Position numbers and translations under genes: made by a program
Shown here: positions 16,388-24,822 of the stretch, one piece after another
Layout: each line of letters starts with the position of its first letter
How positions within the stretch are numbered: position 1 is the first letter of the stretch
Notes under the pieces: generated by a model
Seen by the model: the letters and a program-made list of their open reading frames with translations, nothing else
Told to the model about the DNA's origin: nothing
Database searches by the model: none
DNA from: an uncultured Bacteroidales bacterium
Lineage (GTDB): Bacteria > Bacteroidota > Bacteroidia > Bacteroidales > F082
Assembly: GCA_947303085.1 (NCBI GenBank)
Contig: CAMYXP010000008.1
Span: 1-64,000 of the forward strand
Direction of reading: 5' to 3'
Length of the DNA stretch: 64,000 nucleotides

Positions 16388-18796
16388 TTAGAATTTAAGG
16401 GTTAAGTTTGCCATCACGTTGAAGCCAGCCATAGGGATGTAGCCGATCTGGTAGTAACGGTTGTCGTTGCCATGACCGTAACTTTCAGCGATTGCAGAAT
16501 AAACCCAGCCGCTGGCGGCGTAATGTTTGTTGAAGATGTTGTTAAAGTTAATTTTGAAAACGGCTTCTTTCACGACTTTTTTAGGCTTGAGAGTGTAGCC
16601 CAAACTCACGTTTGATGTCGAATAACCCGGCAACGAGCGGTCGAAATTCTCGGTGTTGTCGAGGTACTGACGCGACACGTAATTGGTGTGCCATGTCAAG
16701 GCGATGCCTTTGTGATGGAAAGTCACGAAACCATTAAGGATTGCTGAAGGCGAGAACGCGAGTGTCGAGTTGTTGTAGTGGATGGTGCGAGTACCTGTCT
16801 CTGCATCCCAGTCCTCGACTATCTCGTCGAAATCCTTGATTTTATTCTGGCTGAGAGCCGCATTGCCCTCGACGGTGAGCCATTTCGTGACATTGACGCC
16901 GGCCTGCAGCTCGACGCCCATTCTATATGATTTTTTGATGTTGGTGGTGAGCTTCTCGCCTATGTCGCTCACTTCACCGGTCTGCACAAACTGGTCGGTG
17001 TAATCCATGTAATAAAGGTTGGCGCCTGCCGACCAAATATTGCCATTGTAGTTGTAACCTAATTCATAATCAACGAGTTGCTCTGGCTTCGGGAAAGGAT
17101 AAGAGCCGTTGTCGGTGAAGTTGTTGCGCTCAGGCTCGCGATGACTCACAGCCACTGAAGCGTAGGCGTGATGGGCATTCAAATCCCAAGAAATGCCGCC
17201 TTTAGGGTTGAAGAAATCGTAGTTTTCATCGATATTCAACTCTTGGTTGACATAATTACCTTCCTCGTTTTTTACAAATTTATCGTTGATGCCATTGGTT
17301 TGATAGTCCACATGACGATATTGCACATCGCCGAAAACCGTCCAGTGGTCGGTGACTCTGAAAGCCGCTTTCACAAAGGCGTTGCCATCGAGTTTGCTGG
17401 CGTCGGAATCATAATATTTATAATCGCCATCGGCGAGATATTTATTTGCAATGCTATCGATAGCGATGTAGGTGATGTAGCCGAAATGGTTTCCTTTGAA
17501 ATTCTGCAACGAAACACCTCCGATGATGTCCCATCGGTCGTTTTTATAATTGGCATTCCAAACAAATCCGTAGGTATCCTGACGGAGGCCTTTCTTGCGC
17601 ACAACGTCCGATTTCACTGACTTTCCAGGCGATTTAAACTCATTGATGCCGAATTTGTTGGCCAACTTATTCTGCGACCTGAATTCTTCATAAAAACCAT
17701 AGCCGTAGGTGTAATGCAGCGATGCCGATGTAGCCCAATGCTCGTTGATATCCCAGGCTGCCGAGAGGATGTTGTGATCCTGCCAGAAATTGTCAGTGGT
17801 CTTGTCCCAGTACTCGCCATTGTTGAGTTTGTAACGTGCCGTGACGTAGTTGCCATCCTTATCCTTCACAAAAAGGCCGTTTTCATCGGTCACAAGATAT
17901 TCGTAAAGCGAGTTATACTGGCCTAAGCCGACTTTATACAAATCTTCATAATTATGAATTCCGGTGTGGGTTGAATATGTCCACGAGCCGTCGTCGTAGC
18001 AGCCGTCCATGAGCGAATAATCGTTGTTGCCGGCAGTGACGCCGTTCCATGCTTGGCCGGTGTTTTCGAAGTTTCCGATGTTTTTGTAGCGGAGCACGAA
18101 GTTGTTGTTCATGAAGGTGATGCCGCCGTAGTAGCTTCCGCTGCGTCCCGAGGTGCCATGGATGAAGCCGTCGGTGCTGGTCTCGTGGTAGGCTCCGTCG
18201 ATGATGAGATGTCTCCAAAGCAAACCCGTCGACACCTTAGCGCCGAAGTTAAGGGTGTTGAAAGAGCCGTAAGAGCCAGAAATTTCAGCACTTGGTGTCA
18301 CTGATGGCGATGCCGACGACATAGCTATCGTGCCACCGAAGGCGCCGTCGCCATTGGTCGATGTCCCCACTCCACGCTGTATCTGCACGTTGCCGAGCAG
18401 CGAGCCGTAGCTGTTCATGTTGGCCCAGAAAACACATTGGTCTTCAGGCGAGTTGAGCGGCACTCCGTCGAGTGTCACGTTGATACGCGAGTCGCCGGCG
18501 CCACGGATTCGCATGTAAGTGGTGCCTGTACCCACACCGTTCTCGCTCCACGAAATGATGCCTGGAGTCTTAGAGAACAGAAACGGCAACTCCTGACCGG
18601 TCTTGGAGAAGTCGGCAAGCTCGTTTTTCTTGATGTTCGACACGGCAAAAGGTGCGTTTTTCTGCACTTTCACGCCGCTGACCACCACTTCCTGAAGAAG
18701 CTCGAAATTTGTGGTGTCGAACACCACGGTTTCATTTTGCGCATTCACATTTGCCGCAAAGATAAAAGCGGCGATACAAAGAAAGATTCTTTTCAT
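16388..18796 (-). CDS. TonB-dependent receptor, predicted thiamine uptake
   Basis: 802 residues. Signal peptide 1-19, a TonB-box-like stretch (LLQEVVVSGV) at about 34-43 and a plug domain (LPFLFSKTPGI, MRIRGAGDSRINVTLDGVPL) up to about residue 170. A 22-strand barrel follows, ending in the aromatic terminus NVMANLTLKF. It lacks the N-terminal carboxypeptidase-like domain of SusC proteins and has no SusD partner, so it is a micronutrient receptor rather than a glycan one. The TPP riboswitch in its leader and the downstream PnuC-type gene indicate thiamine or a thiamine phosphate as substrate. Confidence 0.93.
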   Translation of the reverse strand: MKRIFLCIAAFIFAANVNAQNETVVFDTTNFELLQEVVVSGVKVQKNAPFAVSNIKKNELADFSKTGQELPFLFSKTPGIISWSENGVGTGTTYMRIRGAGDSRINVTLDGVPLNSPEDQCVFWANMNSYGSLLGNVQIQRGVGTSTNGDGAFGGTIAMSSASPSVTPSAEISGSYGSFNTLNFGAKVSTGLLWRHLIIDGAYHETSTDGFIHGTSGRSGSYYGGITFMNNNFVLRYKNIGNFENTGQAWNGVTAGNNDYSLMDGCYDDGSWTYSTHTGIHNYEDLYKVGLGQYNSLYEYLVTDENGLFVKDKDGNYVTARYKLNNGEYWDKTTDNFWQDHNILSAAWDINEHWATSASLHYTYGYGFYEEFRSQNKLANKFGINEFKSPGKSVKSDVVRKKGLRQDTYGFVWNANYKNDRWDIIGGVSLQNFKGNHFGYITYIAIDSIANKYLADGDYKYYDSDASKLDGNAFVKAAFRVTDHWTVFGDVQYRHVDYQTNGINDKFVKNEEGNYVNQELNIDENYDFFNPKGGISWDLNAHHAYASVAVSHREPERNNFTDNGSYPFPKPEQLVDYELGYNYNGNIWSAGANLYYMDYTDQFVQTGEVSDIGEKLTTNIKKSYRMGVELQAGVNVTKWLTVEGNAALSQNKIKDFDEIVEDWDAETGTRTIHYNNSTLAFSPSAILNGFVTFHHKGIALTWHTNYVSRQYLDNTENFDRSLPGYSTSNVSLGYTLKPKKVVKEAVFKINFNNIFNKHYAASGWVYSAIAESYGHGNDNRYYQIGYIPMAGFNVMANLTLKF

Positions 18797-18844
18797 TTTT
18801 TGAACTTTTTGTTAATAAATGTGAAGGGGAAAAATCGGTAATAT

Positions 18845-18915
18845 CCATCCCTACGCCGGCATTACCCGGATCAGGTTTTAGGGTATCATCTCAGCCCCAT
18901 AGGAGCACCCCTTGA
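18845..18915 (-). promoter_or_regulatory. TPP riboswitch (THI element)
   Basis: Read on the minus strand, the leader contains GGGGTGCTCC, GGGCTGAGATGATACCC and CCTGATCCGGGTAATGCC, ending GCGTAGGGAT. These are the conserved P1-P5 segments of the thiamine pyrophosphate aptamer. It lies between the promoter and the receptor ATG (18796) and should repress receptor and transporter when TPP is abundant. Confidence 0.96.
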
Positions 18916-18924
18916 ATTTCGCTG

Positions 18925-18932
18925 CAAAGATA
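18925..18932 (-). promoter_or_regulatory. Promoter -7 element for the riboswitch-led thiamine operon
   Basis: TATCTTTG on the minus strand, ten bases upstream of the aptamer's 5' edge, so the transcript starts almost at P1. Confidence 0.7.
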
Positions 18933-18964
18933 CAAATTTTCTAATAGATGTTGAATTAATTTTT

Positions 18965-19040
18965 AGTCTTTAGTCATCATTTTTCGGCTGCCACCTTTCT
19001 TCGAAAGCTGAAGGCCTTCAAAATTGACGACTAAAGACTT
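18965..19040. repeat. Palindromic repeat family A, copy 2
   Basis: Ends AGTCTTTAGTCATCA and TGACGACTAAAGACTT pair with one mismatch. The centre has GGCTGCCA and a TTTCTTCGAAAGC inner hairpin, matching the plan of copies at 11115 and 43058. Confidence 0.8.
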
Positions 19041-19052
19041 TTTAATCAGGGC

Positions 19053-19130
19053 GTCATTTCAAGTGTAGTCGGGACCCGAGCGAAGCGAGAGCATTCGCCA
19101 GAGGCGAATAAATCCTCCAGTCGAAATGAC
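19053..19130. repeat. Repeat family B (GTCATTTCGAG), full-length copy with palindromic ends
   Basis: 78 bp starting GTCATTTC and ending GAAATGAC, with CCCGAGCGAAGCGAGAG and ATTCGCCAGAGGCGAAT hairpins between. Shorter relatives at 36159, 36338, 43635 and 48368 share the GTCATTYCGAG end and an ATCCTCC or GAATC tail. Confidence 0.75.
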
Positions 19131-19175
19131 GGATTAATAATTATTGTTAAAAACAAATGTTTTCAATTTTTTTTT

Positions 19176-19183
19176 AATTTTGC
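19176..19183 (+). promoter_or_regulatory. Promoter -7 element for the GH89 gene
   Basis: TAATTTTG after a long T tract, 18 bases before the ATG at 19202. Confidence 0.55.
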
Positions 19184-19201
19184 AAAAATAAATTTCAAAC
19201 T

Positions 19202-21421
19202 ATGAAAAAGCTATATCTCATTGCTATTGCAAGCATTTTACTTTGCTTCTCTTGTGGCAAAAAAGAAACTGATTCTGAAGTTATCGCGATGCGCGGACTG
19301 GTAAACCGTGTGGTTCCGGAATATTCGAAACATATTGTGCTTGAAAGGATTACGGATGCCTATAATGACTGTTTCGAGATTGAAACCGTAGGCCGCAACC
19401 TCGTCATCCGCGGTAACGACGCCAACAGCATGGCAGTGGGATTGAACCATTACCTTAAATATTATTGCAAGGCTCAGTATTCATGGTTTGAGACCGAAAA
19501 ACTCGAGATTCCGGCCAAGATGCCGAAAGTCGACGCAAAAGTGCGCCTCAACGCCCGCGTCCCCGACCGTTTCTTCCTGAATTACTGCACCTTCGGCTAC
19601 ACCATGCCGTGGTGGGGCTGGTCGCAATGGGAACATTTCATCGACTGGATGGCACTCAACGGCATCAACTTGCCGCTCGCCATCACCGGCCAAGAGTCAG
19701 TGTGGTATGAGGTGTGGCGTGACCTCGGCTTGACCGATGAGGAGATTCGCAGCTATTTCACCGGTCCGGCGCATCTGCCGTGGCATCGCATGCAAAACAT
19801 CGACCGTTGGGGCGGACCGCTGCCGATGGTGTGGCTTGAGAACCAGAAAGCGTTGCAGAAACAGATAGTTGAGCGCGAACGCGAGCTTAACATGAAGCCG
19901 GTGTTGCCTGGTTTCGCTGGTCATGTGCCGCCATGCATCACACGCCTCTACCCTGACGCTCCGTTGGCATCGTTGGGCGACTGGGCTGGATTTGACAGCA
20001 CCTGCTGGTGTAAGTTCCTCGACCCGCTTGACCCGCTTTATACCGAGATACAGCAGAAATTCATCGCCAAGCAGACCGAGTTCTACGGCACCGACCACAT
20101 CTACGGCATCGACATCTTCAACGAGCTCATCCCGCCGAGCTGGGAGCCTGAATACCTCGCCCGTGTGAGCCGTCAGGTGTACGAGTCGCTCGAGGCCGCC
20201 GACCCCGACGCCACCTGGCTCGAGATGACGTGGCTGTTCTGGAACGAGCGCCAGTACTGGGAAATCGACAACCGCATCGAGGCTTACATCACCTCGTTCG
20301 ACAAAGAAAAACGCCTCCTCCTCGACTACTACTGCGAGCGCCAGCCGATATGGGAAAGAACAAACTCTTACTACGGCGTGCCTTACATCTGGTGTTACCT
20401 CGGTAACTTCGGCGGCAACTCTATGCTGGCCGGAAACCTCGACACCGTCAACGCACGCATCGAGCGCGCCTTCGAGAGAGGCGGCGACAACTTCGTGGGC
20501 ATTGGCTCGACACTAGAGGGCTTCGACTGCAACCCGTTCATGTATGAATACGTGTTCGAGAAGGCTTGGGACGACCCGTTAACGCGAAACGTAGACGAGT
20601 GGGTTCTGTTCCTCGCCGACCAACGCGCCGGAAAAGCTGACGAGCATTACCGCACAGCGTGGAAACTCCTCGCCGACAGCGTATATAATAAGGTGTCGTC
20701 ACCCGGACAATGTGTGCGCATCAACCAACGCCCAACGACTGGAAACATCAAGGAATACAGACAATATTACATCGCGCCGACGTATAAGTATAAAAACATA
20801 GTTCTTCTTGATGTTTTAGATAATCTATTGGCTTCTTCATCTAACACCCGCACACGTCATTTCGACATCGTCAACGTCACACGTCAGCTGCTCGGCAACT
20901 ACTTCAGCGACCTCTACATCGACTACGTGAACGCTTACAAAGACAACGACTTCGAGAAGATGCAGCAACTCGAGAAGACCATGACATCACTACTCGACGA
21001 CACCGAGCGTATTCTAGCCACCGAACCCGCTTTCCTTGTCGGAAAATGGATCAAAGACGCGCGAGCCATAGGAAATACTGACGAAGAAAAAGATTATTTC
21101 GAGAGCAACGCCCGCAACATCATCACCACCTGGGGCGAGGAAGACGCCTTGTTGAACGAATACGCCAGCCGCGCCTGGGCGGGACTCACCGGGACCTACT
21201 ACGCCTACCGCTGGAAGGAGTTCTTCAAGGATATGGACGCCGCCATAGCCGCCGGTGAAGACTTCGACGAGCGCGCTTATCACGATCGCATCTGCAAATA
21301 CGAAGGCCAATGGTGGCGCGAACGCCTCCACACCTTCAGCGCGGAGCCACAAGGCGACGCCGTTGAGATAGCAAAAGAGATAGCCGAAAAATATCGCGCA
21401 GAACTGGAAGAAAGATACTAA
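19202..21421 (+). CDS. Alpha-N-acetylglucosaminidase lipoprotein (GH89, NAGLU-like)
   Basis: 739 residues. Lipoprotein signal with lipobox CFSCG (Cys18). An N-terminal small domain is followed by the catalytic barrel beginning near RVPDRFFLNYCTFGYTMPWW. Catalytic glutamates are expected in DIFNELIPP (about 307) and in GSTLEGFDCNPFMYE (about 439), both family signatures. The alpha-helical C-terminal domain is complete. It removes terminal alpha-linked GlcNAc, found on gastric-type mucin and heparan sulfate. The lipid anchor puts it in the periplasm or outer surface. Its stop overlaps the stop of the convergent DUF4421 gene. Confidence 0.92.
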   Translation: MKKLYLIAIASILLCFSCGKKETDSEVIAMRGLVNRVVPEYSKHIVLERITDAYNDCFEIETVGRNLVIRGNDANSMAVGLNHYLKYYCKAQYSWFETEKLEIPAKMPKVDAKVRLNARVPDRFFLNYCTFGYTMPWWGWSQWEHFIDWMALNGINLPLAITGQESVWYEVWRDLGLTDEEIRSYFTGPAHLPWHRMQNIDRWGGPLPMVWLENQKALQKQIVERERELNMKPVLPGFAGHVPPCITRLYPDAPLASLGDWAGFDSTCWCKFLDPLDPLYTEIQQKFIAKQTEFYGTDHIYGIDIFNELIPPSWEPEYLARVSRQVYESLEAADPDATWLEMTWLFWNERQYWEIDNRIEAYITSFDKEKRLLLDYYCERQPIWERTNSYYGVPYIWCYLGNFGGNSMLAGNLDTVNARIERAFERGGDNFVGIGSTLEGFDCNPFMYEYVFEKAWDDPLTRNVDEWVLFLADQRAGKADEHYRTAWKLLADSVYNKVSSPGQCVRINQRPTTGNIKEYRQYYIAPTYKYKNIVLLDVLDNLLASSSNTRTRHFDIVNVTRQLLGNYFSDLYIDYVNAYKDNDFEKMQQLEKTMTSLLDDTERILATEPAFLVGKWIKDARAIGNTDEEKDYFESNARNIITTWGEEDALLNEYASRAWAGLTGTYYAYRWKEFFKDMDAAIAAGEDFDERAYHDRICKYEGQWWRERLHTFSAEPQGDAVEIAKEIAEKYRAELEERY

Positions 21422-22569
21422 AATCTGTAATACACTTTCGCTGAAAGCGACCAGTTATAAAGTATTCCATGCAGACTTACGTCGGAGAAGATGTCTCCTT
21501 CGTAGCCTTCGATATTAATGTTAGGAGCATCAAACGAGTCCTCATCAACAGCATTTTGACTGGTGAAATAGAACATGTTGAAATTAAACTGCGAAGTGCA
21601 GTAAAAATGTCCCCATGTCATGCTGATCGCCGCACTGCTAACGATATTCGGCGACGGATAACACCAAACATCCGACTTTTTCAATGTCTGCGTATCATTG
21701 AAGTCCGAATCAATATCAAATGTGTAGGCTTTTGTCTGTAAATAGTTGACAAGCGATACAACAGGCATGGCCGTGACGTTGAATGTTATGTTACGCACCG
21801 TACGGTCGTCGTTGTTAATGGCATCACGGTTCCACAGCACCACATTCAGCGAATAGCCGCCACCTAACGCAAACTGTATAGTGGAATACGACTCGAAAAG
21901 TCCACTCATATCCTCCTTAGTGTCAAGTTCGCTCCACATAAAACGCCCGCCAAGCATAAACGATCCAGCCGTACGTTTCTGCACCACATTGATAGTATTG
22001 GTAGCTGTATAAGCGAAACGTTTGTTGTTTAACACATAATATCCTCCGACGGAGATGTTGCGCATCTTGCCCAAACCTGCCGACTCTTCTATGGTATCCA
22101 TATAAAAATCATCGTCAGGACTACCTATCGTAAGACTGGTGATGATATGATTTTGCAGCCCGAAATAGCTGCAGCCCAAGCCCCATTTAAGATTCGACAA
22201 GCCTAACGACAACGACCTCTTGTAATCAGCGCTGCTCCTACCAAGTTCAAAACCATAGCCAAAACTCAAGCTGCCATATCCCACCTCAAATCCAACTTGT
22301 TTGCATAATCTCTCACCAAGATAACTTAACGACTGTACCTCATAAGTATCAAGCAGTTTGAAATCGGCGTAAGCAAAAAAACCAGTCATCTTGGTCGTAG
22401 CTGTAAGAGCTGCACAAAAACGCGCCGGAAGCTGATAAACATATAGGGTATCGATTTTCTCAGGCTTATCAATCAGCGACTTACCCCAATTATACCACCT
22501 TACCATAATCTGTGAAGAAGCCGAAAAAACAGTAAAAAACAATATCAAAAACAAGAATATTCTCTTCAT
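21418..22569 (-). CDS. DUF4421 family envelope protein
   Basis: 383 residues from the ATG at 22569, chosen because the promoter TACTTTTG lies at 22585-22592 and the sequence then opens with a signal peptide (MKRIFLFLILFFTVFSASSQ). Alternating aromatic/hydrophobic beta strands fill the protein and the last residues are KVYYRF, suggesting an outer-membrane beta-barrel. Motifs such as GFEVGYGSLSFGYGFEL fit DUF4421. No function is known. Confidence 0.8.
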   Translation of the reverse strand: MKRIFLFLILFFTVFSASSQIMVRWYNWGKSLIDKPEKIDTLYVYQLPARFCAALTATTKMTGFFAYADFKLLDTYEVQSLSYLGERLCKQVGFEVGYGSLSFGYGFELGRSSADYKRSLSLGLSNLKWGLGCSYFGLQNHIITSLTIGSPDDDFYMDTIEESAGLGKMRNISVGGYYVLNNKRFAYTATNTINVVQKRTAGSFMLGGRFMWSELDTKEDMSGLFESYSTIQFALGGGYSLNVVLWNRDAINNDDRTVRNITFNVTAMPVVSLVNYLQTKAYTFDIDSDFNDTQTLKKSDVWCYPSPNIVSSAAISMTWGHFYCTSQFNFNMFYFTSQNAVDEDSFDAPNINIEGYEGDIFSDVSLHGILYNWSLSAKVYYRF

Positions 22570-22584
22570 CAACGAAAATTTCGG

Positions 22585-22592
22585 CAAAAGTA
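22585..22592 (-). promoter_or_regulatory. Promoter -7 element for DUF4421 gene
   Basis: TACTTTTG on the minus strand, 15 bases before the ATG at 22569. Confidence 0.5.
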
Positions 22593-22636
22593 GTAAAAAT
22601 ATTTAGTCGTCAACCTTTAGTTATTGAAAAAATCAC

Positions 22637-22700
22637 TAAAGTCTAAGGTCTAAGGTCTAAAGTCTAAAAAACTTTTACTCTCAACTCTAAACTTTCAACT
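22637..22700. repeat. Short direct repeats (GTCTAA / CTCTAAAC type), copy 1
   Basis: AAGTCTAAGGTCTAAGGTC followed by further GTCTAA units, then CAACTCTAAACTTTCAAC. The second part is the reverse complement of a block at 57081-57130. It lies just upstream of the rSAM-lipoprotein promoter. Confidence 0.65.
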
Positions 22701-22708
22701 ATTTTTTG

Positions 22709-22716
22709 TATCTTTG
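22709..22716 (+). promoter_or_regulatory. Promoter -7 element for the lipoprotein/radical SAM operon
   Basis: TATCTTTG, 20 bases before the ATG at 22737. Confidence 0.65.
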
Positions 22717-22736
22717 CAGTGTAATAATTTGAAATT

Positions 22737-23006
22737 ATGAAAAAATTAGGTCGTACAATTTGGGTTGGAATCCTTGCAGGATTAGCATTTTTAGGTGCTT
22801 GCGGCACTCACAAAGGCATGACAAAAGACGAAAGAGCGCAGCTCATCAAGGAACGCGACTCCATCCAGCAAATACTGAAAGGACGCGAAGGCGCCTGCGT
22901 CTACGGCTCACCTGAAATCATTCAGGCCTTCGGCGACGAGACCAACCGTCTGCGCCATCAACTCGATTCCATCAACAAGCGTTTAGGCGAAGATGAACCT
23001 AAATAA
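22737..23006 (+). CDS. Small lipoprotein paired with a radical SAM enzyme
   Basis: 89 residues. Signal peptide with lipobox LGAC (Cys22). The mature part is charged and helical (KDERAQLIKERDSIQQIL), with one further cysteine in GREGACVYGSPE (Cys54), then a second helix (NRLRHQLDSINKRL). Its 3' end overlaps the radical SAM gene by 14 bases, so the two are translationally coupled. The arrangement fits the Bacteroidota rSAM/lipoprotein system (TIGR04133/TIGR04134 as I recall them), in which the lipoprotein is the presumed substrate. The region around Cys54 is my guess for the modified site. It is inner- or outer-membrane anchored. Confidence 0.8.
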   Translation: MKKLGRTIWVGILAGLAFLGACGTHKGMTKDERAQLIKERDSIQQILKGREGACVYGSPEIIQAFGDETNRLRHQLDSINKRLGEDEPK

Positions 23007-24057
23007 ACGCCTGATGCTCGAGCTCAACCGCGCCAAACTTCAGGAACGCGTTGAGAATCACGAGCTTCATCAGCTTTTTTGGGAATGTACTTTAAGATGT
23101 AATCTTAACTGCCGTCATTGCGGCAGCGACTGCCGTATGCTCTCCGAGCAAAACGACATGCCTCTGGCCGATTTTCTTAAGGTTTTGGATGAGATAAAGC
23201 TTCACGAAGACCCGTCGAAGGTGATGGTCATCACCACAGGAGGCGAACCCACGATGCGCCGCGACCTCGCCCAGTGCGGACTCGAAATCACGAACCGCGG
23301 CTTCGTGTGGGGAATGGTATCCAACGGCATGCTACTCACCCCCGAACGCCTCGACGAATTCGTCAACAACGGACTGAAATCGATAGCCGTAAGCTTCGAC
23401 GGCTTCGAAGACGACCACAACTGGATGCGTGGAAATACTACGAGTTACAAAAACGTACTGGTCGCCATCGACGCCATGAAACAACACCCCGGTCTGACCT
23501 GGGATGTCATCACCTGCGTGAACCAACGAACGATAAAATATCTTCCTGAATTTCGCGATTTCCTGATTTCTTTAGGAATAAAACGCTGGCGTCTCTTCAC
23601 AGTGTTTCCGTTCGGGCGAGCCGCAGGCGAGCCCGCATTACAGCTGTCAAATCAGCAGTTCGTCGAGATGCTGGAGTTCATCAAACAAACACGCCTAGAA
23701 GGCCGTATCCGCGCCGACTACGGCTGCGACGGCTTCCTCGGCGACTACGAAGGCGAGGTGCGCAACCACTATTACTCGTGCAGCGCCGGCATCAACATCG
23801 CTTCAATACTCGCCGACGGCTCCATATCAGGATGCCTCAGCATCCGCAGCGACTACCATCAAGGTAACATCTACCACAACAGCTTCTGGGAGGTGTGGCA
23901 AAACAAGTTCCAACTGTACCGCGACCGGAAATGGATGAAAACCGACGAGTGCGCCCACTGCAAGATGTGGCGCTACTGCCAAGGCAACGGCATGCATCTC
24001 CGCGACGGCGAAGGCAAGCTACAAGTGTGCCAATATCACAAGATTATCGGAAAATAA
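22993..24057 (+). CDS. Radical SAM/SPASM enzyme of the rSAM/lipoprotein pair
   Basis: 354 residues. The SAM-binding iron-sulfur cluster motif is ECTLRCNLNCRHCGSDC (CxxxCxxC, about residues 34-41), followed by the TTGGEPTMR motif. The SPASM domain (about 255-350) has cysteines in YYSCSAG, SGCLSIR, ECAHCKMWRYCQG and LQVCQYHK for two auxiliary clusters. Such enzymes usually modify peptides or proteins (thioether, epimer or C-C links). Overlap with the small lipoprotein gene points to that product as substrate. The stop abuts the stop of a flavodoxin/ferredoxin gene on the other strand, which could supply electrons. Confidence 0.9.
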   Translation: MNLNKRLMLELNRAKLQERVENHELHQLFWECTLRCNLNCRHCGSDCRMLSEQNDMPLADFLKVLDEIKLHEDPSKVMVITTGGEPTMRRDLAQCGLEITNRGFVWGMVSNGMLLTPERLDEFVNNGLKSIAVSFDGFEDDHNWMRGNTTSYKNVLVAIDAMKQHPGLTWDVITCVNQRTIKYLPEFRDFLISLGIKRWRLFTVFPFGRAAGEPALQLSNQQFVEMLEFIKQTRLEGRIRADYGCDGFLGDYEGEVRNHYYSCSAGINIASILADGSISGCLSIRSDYHQGNIYHNSFWEVWQNKFQLYRDRKWMKTDECAHCKMWRYCQGNGMHLRDGEGKLQVCQYHKIIGK

Positions 24058-24816
24058 TCAACTTTCCTTAAAATAATACTGCCCTTTTCCACGCGTCTTC
24101 TTTCCATATTGAATGGCGTGCTTCGGACAATGATGATAGCAGGCGTCGCAGGTGTTGCAGTTGCCATGCCACACCGGACGGCCGTTCTCGAGTGTTATGT
24201 TCTGCATCGGACACACCTTCACGCACATCCCGCACGAGATGCATTCGTCGGTGCTGAAAAACGGCTTGTCGGACGCCCATTTGTAGAACCCGCTGCCAAT
24301 GACGTTGCTCTTAAACCTCGGCAATCCGCCTTTAATCATGTCGGAAAACTGCTTCTTCGCGGCAATCATCTCAATCACCTTCGGCAGCTTTTCCTTGGCT
24401 TTAGCTATTTTTTCCTCTGTCACCTCTGGCTTGTCGACGCTCATCCCAATCATGTTGACGTAGGTGTTAGGCATCTTGAAGCAGAATGCGGCATCAAGGT
24501 CTAAACCTTTGTCTTTCAATTCCTTACGGAAAATATCTTCAGTCTCTCCCACATTGTCGCCACAGGTCACTGCCGTCCACACGTATGATGGTTTCCCATT
24601 GATTTTCAAATCATTAACAAACTCCTCCACCAGATGCGGCGGTCGCCACGAATAGATAGGGTAAACAAAACCTACTTTCTCGTCTTCTGCCAAAGTATAT
24701 TCAAAACGTCCCTCACGTTGTGCCTCAGGGATGAAAATAAGCTGTTCGCCAAACGCCTCAGCTATGCTTTTCGCGACAAAACGGCTGTTTCCACAGCCTG
24801 AATAATAAAAAATCAT
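24058..24816 (-). CDS. EFR1-type flavodoxin-ferredoxin fusion
   Basis: 252 residues, cytoplasmic. The N-terminal flavodoxin-like domain (MIFYYSGCGNSRFVAKSIAE; VGFVYPIYSWRPPH) should bind FMN. The C-terminal 2x[4Fe-4S] ferredoxin shows CISCGMCVKVCP and CNTCDACYHHCP (about 193-232). It is probably a low-potential electron carrier. It follows a lipoprotein nitroreductase gene by six bases in one operon and is convergent to the radical SAM gene. A role as reductant for either neighbour is inference. Confidence 0.88.
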   Translation of the reverse strand: MIFYYSGCGNSRFVAKSIAEAFGEQLIFIPEAQREGRFEYTLAEDEKVGFVYPIYSWRPPHLVEEFVNDLKINGKPSYVWTAVTCGDNVGETEDIFRKELKDKGLDLDAAFCFKMPNTYVNMIGMSVDKPEVTEEKIAKAKEKLPKVIEMIAAKKQFSDMIKGGLPRFKSNVIGSGFYKWASDKPFFSTDECISCGMCVKVCPMQNITLENGRPVWHGNCNTCDACYHHCPKHAIQYGKKTRGKGQYYFKES

Positions 24817-24822
24817 ACTATT

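Larger units (their letters stand above)
18797..19201. other. 405-bp divergent intergenic region without genes
   Basis: Contains, from left to right: the TPP riboswitch and its promoter (minus strand), repeat family A copy 2, repeat family B copy 1, and the promoter of the GH89 gene (plus strand). I see no coding sequence in it. Confidence 0.8.

Noticed and set aside
19053-19130. CRISPR-like appearance of repeated GTCATTTC/GAAATGAC segments
   Set aside because: There is no regular spacing or multiple direct repeats, and no cas genes are nearby; it is a palindromic dispersed repeat.
23600-23640. GC-rich near-palindrome in the radical SAM gene (GGGCGAGCCGCAGGCGAGCCCG, read as a possible coding repeat)
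   Set aside because: The residues it encodes (FPFGRAAGEPALQLS) fit the expected family sequence and length, so nothing appears inserted.
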